Source: Candidatus Faecalibacterium faecipullorum
GTDB taxonomy: Bacteria; Bacillota; Clostridia; Oscillospirales; Ruminococcaceae
Assembly: GCA_019118985.1 (NCBI GenBank)
Contig: DWXX01000022.1
Coordinates: 1 to 5,313 of the forward strand
Length of the DNA: 5,313 nucleotides
Direction: 5' to 3'
Positions 1 through 5,313 of this stretch are shown in pieces. The number at the start of each line of letters is the position of its first letter. Within the stretch, counting starts at the first letter, position 1. The position numbers and the translations under genes are program-made. Under the pieces are notes generated by a model that saw only the letters and a list, made by a program, of their open reading frames with translations, was not told the origin of the DNA and did not search any database.

Positions 1-972
1 GTTGACCCCGTCCTCCACCACGCCGTCGAGGCAGGGGTCGGCCCGGACGATGGCGGGCAGCCCGCAGGCCAGCGCCTCAAAGTAGGTCAGGCCCTGGGTC
101 TCGCTCTGGGAGGCGCAGACAAAGGCGTCCCCCGCCTGGTAGTAGCGCACCACCTCGCCGGGGGGCACCATCCCGGCGAACATCACCCGGTCCACAAGGC
201 CGAGGTCGGCGGCCTGCTGCTCGAGCTGGAGGCGGACCGGGCCGTCCCCCACGAACAGCAGCAGCGGCCGGCGGCCCGCCGGCTCTTTTGCCAGCAGGCG
301 GAGCAGCTCGCCGTGGTTCTTCTCGGCGGCCAGCCGCCCCACCGACACCAGGATGGTCTCCCCTTCCGGCAGGCCGAGGGCGCGGCGCAGCGCCGGCTTG
401 TCCGACGGCGGGATGGGGCGGAACGCCTCCAGGTCGATGCCGGTGGGGACGGTGTAGACCGGGCAGCTGACCCCGTATTCCTTCAGCAGGCCCGTCACCT
501 TGCCGGTGGGGGCCAGGATGGCGTCGCACCGCCCCGACACCAGCCGGGTGAATTCCTTGACCGCCACCCGGCCGCACCGCTCGCTGGGGATGAGGTAGCG
601 GGTATAGTCCTCATAGACGGTGTGGTAGGTGTGGACCAGCGGGCAGCTGCACCGCCGCGCCAGCTGCCACGCCGGCAGAAAGGTGGAAAACTCGCACTGG
701 GAGTGGATGACGTCCGGCCGCCAGTCGGTCAAAGCGCGCATCCAGCGGTTCCACGCCGCAAAGCGGACCCGCGCGCCGGGGTAGACCCGGTCGGCCGAAA
801 GGCTGCCCAGGTAGATCACCCCGTCCTTTTCATACGAGCTGCGGTCGGGCGAGAGGGTCAGTACCCGCACATCGTGGCCCTGCGCCAGCAGCTCCCGCCG
901 CAGCAGCATCACCGAGCGGACCACCCCGTTCACCGCGGGGGCCCACCAGTCGGTGGTCAGCAATATCTTCAT
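1..972 (-). CDS. GT4-family glycosyltransferase, diacylglycerol glucosyltransferase-like (3' end beyond window)
   Basis: Retaining GT-B glycosyltransferase that probably moves a sugar from a nucleotide donor to a membrane lipid or envelope acceptor. All 324 visible codons are open and the C-terminus lies past the left edge. Seen: an N-terminal Rossmann start, MKILLTTDWWAPAVNGVVRS, with the usual glycine-rich loop; VIHSQCEFSTF (88-98) and HTYHTVYEDYTRY (114-126); a PTGID hinge (176-180); VGRLAAEKN (211-219); VGDGP (241-245); and the EX7E donor motif E291-E299 in SETQGLTYFEAL. The HTYHTxYEDY block is typical of the GT4 enzymes making mono- or diglucosyl-diacylglycerol, such as lipoteichoic acid anchors. 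The lipid acceptor is therefore inferred from family resemblance. The ATG at 972-970 is chosen because GGAGGT lies 7 bases upstream and the glycine loop sits at the normal distance. It is separated from the ABC genes by 135 bases with its own promoter candidate. Other GT4 specificities (mannosyl, galactosyl) remain possible. Confidence 0.93.
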   Translation of the reverse strand, partial: MKILLTTDWWAPAVNGVVRSVMLLRRELLAQGHDVRVLTLSPDRSSYEKDGVIYLGSLSADRVYPGARVRFAAWNRWMRALTDWRPDVIHSQCEFSTFLPAWQLARRCSCPLVHTYHTVYEDYTRYLIPSERCGRVAVKEFTRLVSGRCDAILAPTGKVTGLLKEYGVSCPVYTVPTGIDLEAFRPIPPSDKPALRRALGLPEGETILVSVGRLAAEKNHGELLRLLAKEPAGRRPLLLFVGDGPVRLQLEQQAADLGLVDRVMFAGMVPPGEVVRYYQAGDAFVCASQSETQGLTYFEALACGLPAIVRADPCLDGVVEDGVN

Positions 973-981
973 GTTCGACAC

Positions 982-994
982 CTCCGTGCCGGAG
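982..994 (-). promoter_or_regulatory. Small hairpin overlapping the glycosyltransferase Shine-Dalgarno
   Basis: Read on the minus strand, CTCCG-GCA-CGGAG forms a 5-bp stem with a 3-base loop. Its right arm contains most of the GGAGGT ribosome binding site of the glycosyltransferase, which starts at 972. This could dampen translation unless a ribosome or another factor opens it. The stem is short and regulation is inferred. The SD itself (GGAGGT, 7-base spacing) is clear. Confidence 0.4.
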
Positions 995-1023
995 AGATTC
1001 CTTCTGTATCTGTATACGAATGA

Positions 1024-1050
1024 GGCCCGCCGTTTTTTGCACGGCGGGCC
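1024..1050 (-). terminator. Perfect 9-bp GC hairpin between the ABC operon and the glycosyltransferase
   Basis: The arms at 1024-1032 and 1042-1050 are perfectly complementary (GGCCCGCCG / CGGCGGGCC), all G-C pairs, around a 9-base loop read as TGCAAAAAA on the minus strand. It starts 58 bases after the permease stop, so the simplest reading is a transcription terminator or 3' stabilising hairpin for the ABC operon. The odd point is that no T-run follows on the minus strand (the next bases are TCATTCGTATAC), so an intrinsic terminator would be weak. It also falls just downstream of the candidate promoter at 1062-1090, so it could instead be a 5' leader hairpin of the glycosyltransferase mRNA. 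Confidence 0.45.
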
Positions 1051-1061
1051 GCCGCATCTGT

Positions 1062-1090
1062 ATTGTAGCAGGTTTCGGCCCCCGCCGCAA
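1062..1090 (-). promoter_or_regulatory. Candidate sigma-70/SigA promoter with extended -10 for the glycosyltransferase
   Basis: On the minus strand the -35 candidate TTGCGG (1090-1085) is followed by exactly 17 bases and then TACAAT (1067-1062), preceded by TGC, which makes an extended -10 (TGN-TACAAT). The -10 matches the consensus at 5 of 6 positions and the -35 at 3 of 6; the extended TG would offset the weak -35. The start of transcription would be near 1055, giving a leader of about 80 bases with the 9-bp hairpin at its very 5' end. It lies in an AT-richer island of an otherwise GC-rich window, which supports it. No experiment backs it. Confidence 0.5.
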
Positions 1091-1107
1091 GGCGGTTTAC
1101 CGTTTCT

Positions 1108-2703
1108 TTACAGCCGGGCGAAGCGTTTTGCCCCGCCCCGCCGCAGCCAGCCGAGGGCCCCCGCGCACCCCGCGGCCATCGCCGCGCAGCAAAGGGCCAG
1201 GGCCCCGCTCTCCCCCAGGGGGCGGCGGGCGGCCAGCCACAGCCCGCACAGCACCGCCAGCGCCGCCCAGTTGACAAAGAGGGCGGCCACCGGCGCGGCC
1301 CCCTGCTTGACGGCGGCGGCCTCGTTCGTCCAGTGGAGGTTCGCCAGGCAGACCCCCAGCACAAGGCCCGCCGCCCCGCACAGCAGAGCGTACAGCCCGA
1401 CGGCCAGCAGCGTCAGCGCGGCGTCGGCCGGGCGGGGGGCCAGCACCCACAGCCAGGCGAGGGCGGCCGCCAGGGCGGGCGGCCCCACCAAAACCATGTG
1501 CAGGTCGAGCTTTGCCCGCAGGGCCTGCCAGGGCGTGACCGGCAGGCTCTGCAGCAGCCAGAGGGTCCGCCCCTCCAGCGAGACCGACGGCGGGGTCAGC
1601 AGCGCCATCGACACAAGAGAGCACAGCGCCGCCGCCCCGAGGGCCGGGGCCGTCCCGGCCGGCAGCCGGGCCAGCAGCCCCCGCGCCGCCCCCGCCTGCC
1701 AGACCAGGGCCGGCGCAGCCGCCGCAAGGCAGAGGGAGCCCAGCATCCCGTTGACCATATAGCTGGTGCAGCCGGCCAGGCGGCGCAGTTCCCGCCCCAA
1801 AAGGGCCCTGCGCAGGCTGCGGCGGCGGGGCGGGCGTTTGGCGGCGTCCCAGGCGGCTTTGGGGGCGGCGGGGCGGGCGGCGAGCAGCCGCGGGTAGCTT
1901 CTGCGCAGCCACAGCCAGGCCAGCGCCAGCGCCCCCAAACTGACCGCGGCCAGCGCCGCAAGGGCCGCCGGCTGCCCGGCGGCGGCGCAGCCCAGCAGCC
2001 AGAGCGCCCCCGCGTCGGCGCGCAGGCCGGCGGCGGCTTCTTCCATATGGGTCAGCAGCCAGGTCAGCCCCCGCTGCATCAGCAGGTTGAGCCCGACGGC
2101 CAGCCCCAGCAGCAGCGCGGCGTACAGCAGGCTGAGCGCCGCCTTGTACCGGGCCAGCCGGCCGCTGAGCGCGGCGGCCGCCCACCCCGCCAGGCAGGAC
2201 GCCGCCAGCGTCAGGCAGGCCAGCAGCACCGTCACCGGCAGCATGGCCAAAGCCGTCGGCCCCGGCTGCGCCGCCAGCAGGAAATAGGCGATGTACCCCG
2301 GCACCAGGATGACCGCCAGGTACCCCGCACCCCACAGCCAGACCGCCCCCATCCGCACCGCCAGCAGCAGCCCCGGCGGGATGGGCAGGGCCAGCAGCAG
2401 CTCGTTGTCCCGGGGGCAGTAGAGGGTGCCGTAGGCCGCAAAGCCGCCCCCCATCACCCCCACCGCCAGCGCCTGCGCGCCCAGCAGGGCGAAGTAGAGC
2501 GGCTCCAGCCCGGCGGCGGCGAGGGGGGCGCAGAGCAGCGCCGCCAGCACCCCCACGCTGCCCATCACCAGCAGCAGCAGCGCGGCGGCCAGCGCACCGG
2601 CCGCCGCCAGACGCCAGCCGCTGCGGCTGCGCCCGGTGACGCTGCTGCGCCGCAGAAAGGCGGTCATCTCCAGCAGCTGTTTCTTCAGCAGGGCTTTAAG
2701 CAT
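1108..2703 (-). CDS. ABC transporter membrane protein, putative ABC exporter family, 531 aa
   Basis: Integral membrane half of an ABC-2-type exporter working with the ATPase encoded just upstream. The protein is strongly hydrophobic, with roughly twelve candidate membrane segments by eye (about 31-48, 69-92, 120-143, 155-178, 188-208, 235-265, 320-337, 353-369, 403-422, 427-453, 472-490, 500-520). A very basic, Arg-rich stretch at about 268-310 is probably the cytosolic loop joining two halves. Each half carries a related motif: CPRDNELLLALPIPP (96-110) and SLEGRTLWLLQSLPVTP (375-391). Such polar-to-LPI/LPV motifs are usual in clostridial large ABC-2/ABC_export permeases. The ATG at 2703-2701 is preceded by AGGAGGGGG and overlaps the ATPase gene by 8 bases (ATGCTTAA), so translation is probably coupled. 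The frame stays open upstream to 2847, but that part is only a shadow inside the ATPase gene. The substrate cannot be told from the sequence. Confidence 0.9.
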   Translation of the reverse strand: MLKALLKKQLLEMTAFLRRSSVTGRSRSGWRLAAAGALAAALLLLVMGSVGVLAALLCAPLAAAGLEPLYFALLGAQALAVGVMGGGFAAYGTLYCPRDNELLLALPIPPGLLLAVRMGAVWLWGAGYLAVILVPGYIAYFLLAAQPGPTALAMLPVTVLLACLTLAASCLAGWAAAALSGRLARYKAALSLLYAALLLGLAVGLNLLMQRGLTWLLTHMEEAAAGLRADAGALWLLGCAAAGQPAALAALAAVSLGALALAWLWLRRSYPRLLAARPAAPKAAWDAAKRPPRRRSLRRALLGRELRRLAGCTSYMVNGMLGSLCLAAAAPALVWQAGAARGLLARLPAGTAPALGAAALCSLVSMALLTPPSVSLEGRTLWLLQSLPVTPWQALRAKLDLHMVLVGPPALAAALAWLWVLAPRPADAALTLLAVGLYALLCGAAGLVLGVCLANLHWTNEAAAVKQGAAPVAALFVNWAALAVLCGLWLAARRPLGESGALALCCAAMAAGCAGALGWLRRGGAKRFARL

Positions 2704-3415
2704 GTTCCCCCTCCTGCTCCAGTTCGAGAAAGACTTCTTCCAGGCTGTCGTCCCCCCGCACCTCGTCCATGCTGCCGGCCCGGACGAGTTTGCCCCCGCG
2801 GAGGATGGCCACCTTATCGCAGAGCTTTTCGGCCACCTCCAGCACATGGGTGGAGAAGAAGATGGCCCCGCCCTCGTCGCACAGCTGCCGCATCACCGTC
2901 TTGAGCTGGTGGGCGGCCTTGGGGTCCAGCCCGACGAAGGGCTCATCCATCAGCAGCAGCCGAGGCGCGTGGACCAGCGCCGAGAGGATGGCCAGCTTCT
3001 GCTTCATCCCGTGGGAGTAGGCCGACACCGGCTGCGCCAGGTCGCCGGTCAGCTCAAAGGCGTCGGCCCAGCGGCGGATCCGCTTTGCCCGCTCATCCGC
3101 CCCCACCTCAAATATGTCGGCGATGAAGTCGAGGTACTGTATGCCGGTCATGTACTCATAGAGGTCGGGGTTGTCGGGGATGTAAGCCAGCTTCCGCTTG
3201 CAGGCGAGGGGGTCGGCGCGGACCGACACCCCGTCCACCAGGATGTCCCCGCCGTCAAAGGGCAGGATGCCGCAGCAGCTCTTGAGGGTGGTGGTCTTGC
3301 CGGCGCCGTTGTGGCCGATGAAGCCGTACAGCTCCCCCGGGCGGATGTGGAGGGACAGATCGTCCACCGCCCGGCGCCCGGCGTAGGTCTTGGTGAGATG
3401 TTGGATGTTCAGCAT
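2696..3415 (-). CDS. ABC transporter ATP-binding protein (ABC-2/exporter type), 239 aa
   Basis: Cytosolic ATPase that powers the adjacent membrane protein. All core motifs are present: Walker A GHNGAGKTT (34-42); the Q-loop region AYIPDNPDLYE (77-87), with Asp where Gln is usual; signature YSHGMKQK (133-140), a variant of LSGGQ common in drug- and bacteriocin-type ABC-2 exporters; Walker B LLLMDEP (153-159); D-loop GLD (162-164); switch His190 in FFSTHVLE. There is no peptidase or membrane domain fused to it. The start is set at ATG 3415-3413 because MLNIQHLTKTY is the normal first strand of the fold and GGGAGG lies 9 bases upstream. An upstream in-frame ATG at 3448 would add 11 residues of unlike character with poor SD spacing. 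The gene ends inside the start of the permease gene and follows the decarboxylase after 91 bases. Confidence 0.95.
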   Translation of the reverse strand: MLNIQHLTKTYAGRRAVDDLSLHIRPGELYGFIGHNGAGKTTTLKSCCGILPFDGGDILVDGVSVRADPLACKRKLAYIPDNPDLYEYMTGIQYLDFIADIFEVGADERAKRIRRWADAFELTGDLAQPVSAYSHGMKQKLAILSALVHAPRLLLMDEPFVGLDPKAAHQLKTVMRQLCDEGGAIFFSTHVLEVAEKLCDKVAILRGGKLVRAGSMDEVRGDDSLEEVFLELEQEGEHA

Positions 3416-3451
3416 GGCGTTGCGCCTCCCGTCGCGTTGTACCATCATCCT

Positions 3452-3489
3452 ATGCGCAAAGGGCCCAGTCCATCAGGGCCGGGCCGCAT
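3452..3489 (-). other. Compound inverted repeat in the decarboxylase-ABC gap
   Basis: Outer arms 3452-3456 and 3485-3489 (ATGCG/CGCAT) enclose inner arms 3462-3466 and 3476-3480 (GGCCC/GGGCC), with a 9-base loop and a 5/4-base internal loop. On the minus strand it begins 17 bases after the decarboxylase stop. It may act as a weak terminator, an RNA processing site or a leader structure for the ABC operon. Neither flank carries a proper T-run, and short GC inverted repeats arise easily at this base composition. I saw no convincing promoter in the gap (3416-3506). Confidence 0.35.
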
Positions 3490-3506
3490 CTTGCCGTTTT
3501 GGGTCT

Positions 3507-4895
3507 TTACAGGGTCACCGCCGCCCGCCCGACGCCGTAATAGCGGAAGAGGGCGACGGCCGCCGGGCCGATCTCCTCGCCGCTGACCGCGATGGGGATG
3601 GCCGGCGGGCAGCCCACCGTGGGCAGGGCGCAGACCCGGCCGAGGGCCGCCGACGCCTCCACCTGCTCCTGCCGGGCGAAGACCGCCTGCCGGATGGTCA
3701 GGCGGGGGGCGGCCTCCCGCTGCAGCTGCCGCCAGATGCCGGCGGGCAGGGCTGGCGGCAGAGCGGCGGCGGGGCCGGCGGCGGCCGCCCCTTGTACGGC
3801 GGCGCGGACCCGGGCGTAGTCCCGCGGCGGGTTGTCGGGCGCGAACATCAGCACCACCAACCGGCCGTCGGCGTACTCGCACTCCACCCGGCCGGCCCGC
3901 AGGCGGTCTGCCAGCGCCCGCCCGCTCAGCCCGAGGGCCGCGGCGTCGAGGGTGACCTTCAGCGGCTCGGAGGGGCGGACAAGGCCCGGCGCAAGGGCGG
4001 CCAGCTCTTCTTTGAGCTGCGCCACCGCTTCGCAGCAGGCCGCCAGGCGCTGCGGCCACCCCCCCGCGAGGGCCTCGGCCGCGAGGTCGAGGCTCTGCAG
4101 GATCAGATAGGAGGGGCTGGTCGAGCCGAACAGGCACATCGCCCCCCGCACCGCCGCCGGTTCGGGGGCCAGCAGCCCCCGCCCGACGTGCAGGTACGCC
4201 CCGCCGGTCAGCACCGGCAGGGTCTTGTGGGCCGAGTCGCAGCACAGGTCGGCCCCGAGGCCGATGGGGTGGCGGCTGCCCCCCGGCAGAAACCGCAGGT
4301 AGGCCCCGTGGGCGTTGTCCACCAGCAACGGCACCCCCTGCCCATGGCAGACCGGCGCAAGGGCGGCGACGTCCTGCACCCCGCCGAGGTAATCGGGGCT
4401 GGTCAGATAGACGGCGAAGGGCCGCCGCCCCGCCCCCGCCAGCCGGGCGAGGGCGTCCGCCAGCTGCCCGGGTTCCACCGGGCAGGCGCAGAGGCTGCCC
4501 CCCGCCCCCGGCTCACCCGGCCAGAGCCACTCGATGTCAAAGTCCAGCAGCGCCGCGGCGTACAGCAGGGCCTTGTGGGCGTTGCGGGCGGCCAGCAGCA
4601 GCGGGCGGGCGGCAGCATCGGCGGCCTGCATCGCCAAAAACAGCATGGCCCGGATGCACTGGGACGAGCCCTCGGCGCCGTAGAAGCTGGCCGCCGTGCC
4701 GAAGAGGCGGGCGGTCTCGGCCTCGCTGGCGGCGATGACCCCCTCCGCCTCATACAGTTCGTCCGCGCCGGCGATCTCGGTGATGTCGAGCGCCTCGCAG
4801 CCGAGGGGGCCGCGGCCCTTGTGCCCCGGCATGTGCAGCCGGGAGAGGTCCGCGGCGGCGTACCTTGTTACAAAGTCATGGATGGGGGCGGGCAT
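3507..4895 (-). CDS. PLP-dependent Orn/Lys/Arg decarboxylase family protein (short form), 462 aa
   Basis: Fold-type I PLP enzyme of the Orn/Lys/Arg decarboxylase group, expected to decarboxylate a basic amino acid to a diamine or agmatine in the cytosol. Seen: HMPGHKG (21-27), the N-terminal hallmark; the GSS phosphate-binding region (76-78); TSPDYLGG (165-172); VDNAHGAY (192-199), with Asp193 likely binding the pyridine nitrogen and His196 stacking on the ring; DSAHKT (220-225), with Lys224 as the Schiff-base lysine; and CPPAIPIAVSGE (429-440), matching the family's YPPGIP-type C-terminal block. The length fits the short Firmicute form without the N-terminal wing domain. The ATG at 4895-4893 has GAGGGG 7 bases upstream; this SD sits just before the maturase stop, and only 4 bases separate the genes, implying translational coupling. 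Substrate (Arg, Lys or Orn) is not determined; databases often label such proteins generically as aminotransferase class I/II-fold. Confidence 0.93.
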   Translation of the reverse strand: MPAPIHDFVTRYAAADLSRLHMPGHKGRGPLGCEALDITEIAGADELYEAEGVIAASEAETARLFGTAASFYGAEGSSQCIRAMLFLAMQAADAAARPLLLAARNAHKALLYAAALLDFDIEWLWPGEPGAGGSLCACPVEPGQLADALARLAGAGRRPFAVYLTSPDYLGGVQDVAALAPVCHGQGVPLLVDNAHGAYLRFLPGGSRHPIGLGADLCCDSAHKTLPVLTGGAYLHVGRGLLAPEPAAVRGAMCLFGSTSPSYLILQSLDLAAEALAGGWPQRLAACCEAVAQLKEELAALAPGLVRPSEPLKVTLDAAALGLSGRALADRLRAGRVECEYADGRLVVLMFAPDNPPRDYARVRAAVQGAAAAGPAAALPPALPAGIWRQLQREAAPRLTIRQAVFARQEQVEASAALGRVCALPTVGCPPAIPIAVSGEEIGPAAVALFRYYGVGRAAVTL

Positions 4896-4899
4896 ACCC

Positions 4900-5313
4900 T
4901 CACCCCTCGCCCGGGGCGGCGCAGCCCTCCCCTTCGCCGGTCAGGCAGGCGGCGCAGGGCGCGCCCAGCTGGACGCCGGGGTCCTCCCCGCGGGCGGCGC
5001 GGTCCTGGCTTTCGGCCACCTGGATCATGATGGCGCACTCGATCCGCTTTTTGAACAGCTCGCAGCCGTACTCATACACCCCCGCGATACTGCCGGTGGC
5101 GTGGTAGGCGTTGGCGGCGCACCCGCCCGAGCAGTAGAGCTTGGCCCAGCAGTCCCTGCACTCGGGCCGGGCGTAGGCGTTGCAGTGGCGGAACTCGTCC
5201 TGGGCAGCGGTGTTGGTGACTCCCTTCCAGATGTCGCCCAGCAGGTACTTGGGGTCGCCGACGAACTGGTGGCAGGGGTACAAATCGCCCCAGGGGGTGA
5301 CGGCCATGTACTC
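4900..5313 (-). CDS. scfB: SCIFF-peptide maturase, radical SAM/SPASM protein, C-terminal part (5' end beyond window)
   Basis: C-terminal 137 residues of a radical SAM enzyme that forms Cys sulfur-to-carbon thioether crosslinks in the SCIFF (six Cys in forty-five) precursor, giving a ranthipeptide. Counting from Met at 5307, the SPASM auxiliary-cluster motif is nearly whole: GX4C (Gly7-Cys12 in WGDLYPC), then CX2CX5CX3C (Cys50, 53, 59, 63 in ECRDCWAKLYCSGGC), then Cys82 in YGCELF. Blocks EYMAVTP, CHQFVGD and SGGCAANAYHATG are characteristic of this subgroup rather than of other SPASM enzymes. The radical SAM core with CX3CX2C and the first auxiliary Cys lie outside the window. Met5307 is internal, since open frame (Glu-Tyr) continues to the edge. 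An apparent extra tail (about 99-135) is rich in Gly, Glu and Ala and contains CAAC plus a further Cys. The precursor gene scfA, usually just upstream, would be to the right of 5313. Confidence 0.93.
   Translation of the reverse strand, partial: EYMAVTPWGDLYPCHQFVGDPKYLLGDIWKGVTNTAAQDEFRHCNAYARPECRDCWAKLYCSGGCAANAYHATGSIAGVYEYGCELFKKRIECAIMIQVAESQDRAARGEDPGVQLGAPCAACLTGEGEGCAAPGEG

Noticed and set aside
313..1023. Plus-strand open frame (236 codons) opposite the glycosyltransferase
   Set aside because: Gives no recognisable fold and lies wholly or mostly antisense to the continuous GT4 frame, which carries all the family motifs.
1097..2335. Minus-strand open frame (412 codons) in another frame inside the permease gene
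   Set aside because: Gly/Ala/Arg-rich shadow with no motifs. The overlapping permease frame has the SD, ATPase overlap, membrane segments and family motifs.
2090..2600. Runs of CAG triplets resembling a microsatellite
   Set aside because: On the coding strand they are CTG leucine codons within the hydrophobic segments of the permease. They are in frame and irregular, so they reflect protein sequence and codon bias.
1333..2904. Long plus-strand open frame (523 codons) opposite the permease and ATPase genes
   Set aside because: Its product is a low-complexity run of Gln, Arg, Gly, Pro and Ala with no domain. It is the antisense shadow of two well-supported genes in GC-rich DNA.
3416..3448. 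Alternative upstream ATG (3448) for the ABC ATPase, adding 11 residues
   Set aside because: Only AGG directly abuts that ATG, with no usable spacing. The ATG at 3415 has GGGAGG at a workable distance and starts the conserved fold.
3423..3462. Possible promoter ahead of the ABC genes (TACAAC as -10)
   Set aside because: At a 17-base spacer the -35 position reads GCCCTT, and the TTTGCG upstream is only 13 bases away. Neither is credible.
3390..5030. Long plus-strand open frame (546 codons) opposite the decarboxylase
   Set aside because: Arg/Gly/Pro/Ala-rich composition without motifs, overlapping a gene with intact PLP motifs on the other strand. GC-rich codon bias explains the lack of stops.

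Overview
The window reads as GC-rich chromosomal DNA from an anaerobic Firmicute of class Clostridia, most plausibly a high-GC gut member of the Oscillospiraceae/Ruminococcaceae. The main clue is the C-terminal part of a SCIFF-peptide maturase at the right edge, a radical SAM enzyme family largely confined to Clostridia. The strong G/C third-position bias, the clostridial-type PLP decarboxylase and the strong purine-rich Shine-Dalgarno sequences agree with this. The genus cannot be fixed from the sequence alone.

All five genes lie on the minus strand, so the window is transcribed from right to left and gene density is very high. In transcription order they are: (1) 5313-4900, the 3' end of a SCIFF-peptide radical SAM maturase, carrying its SPASM domain and an unusual Cys-containing tail; (2) 4895-3507, an Orn/Lys/Arg-type PLP-dependent decarboxylase starting 4 bases after the maturase stop; (3) 3415-2696, an ABC transporter ATPase; (4) 2703-1108, its 531-residue polytopic membrane partner, overlapping the ATPase gene by 8 bases; (5) 972 to beyond the left edge, a GT4 glycosyltransferase resembling diacylglycerol glucosyltransferases.

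Only two gaps are long enough to hold signals. The 91-base gap at 3416-3506 contains a compound inverted repeat and the Shine-Dalgarno of the ATPase gene, but no convincing promoter. The 135-base gap at 973-1107 holds a plausible extended -10 promoter, a perfect 9-bp GC hairpin, and a small hairpin overlapping the glycosyltransferase Shine-Dalgarno. No stretch over 300 bases lacks a gene.

Functionally there are three units. The first is a peptide-modifying enzyme tightly coupled to an amino acid decarboxylase. The second is a two-gene ABC exporter with no visible substrate. The third is a glycolipid or cell-envelope glycosyltransferase with its own likely promoter. The genes are recognisable family members and I see no clear evidence of a new system. 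The points most worth a second look are the maturase/decarboxylase coupling, the maturase's Cys-containing tail, and the exporter close downstream of a SCIFF locus. Long open frames on the plus strand are shadows caused by the high GC content. No tRNA, rRNA, CRISPR array, insertion sequence or attachment site was seen.
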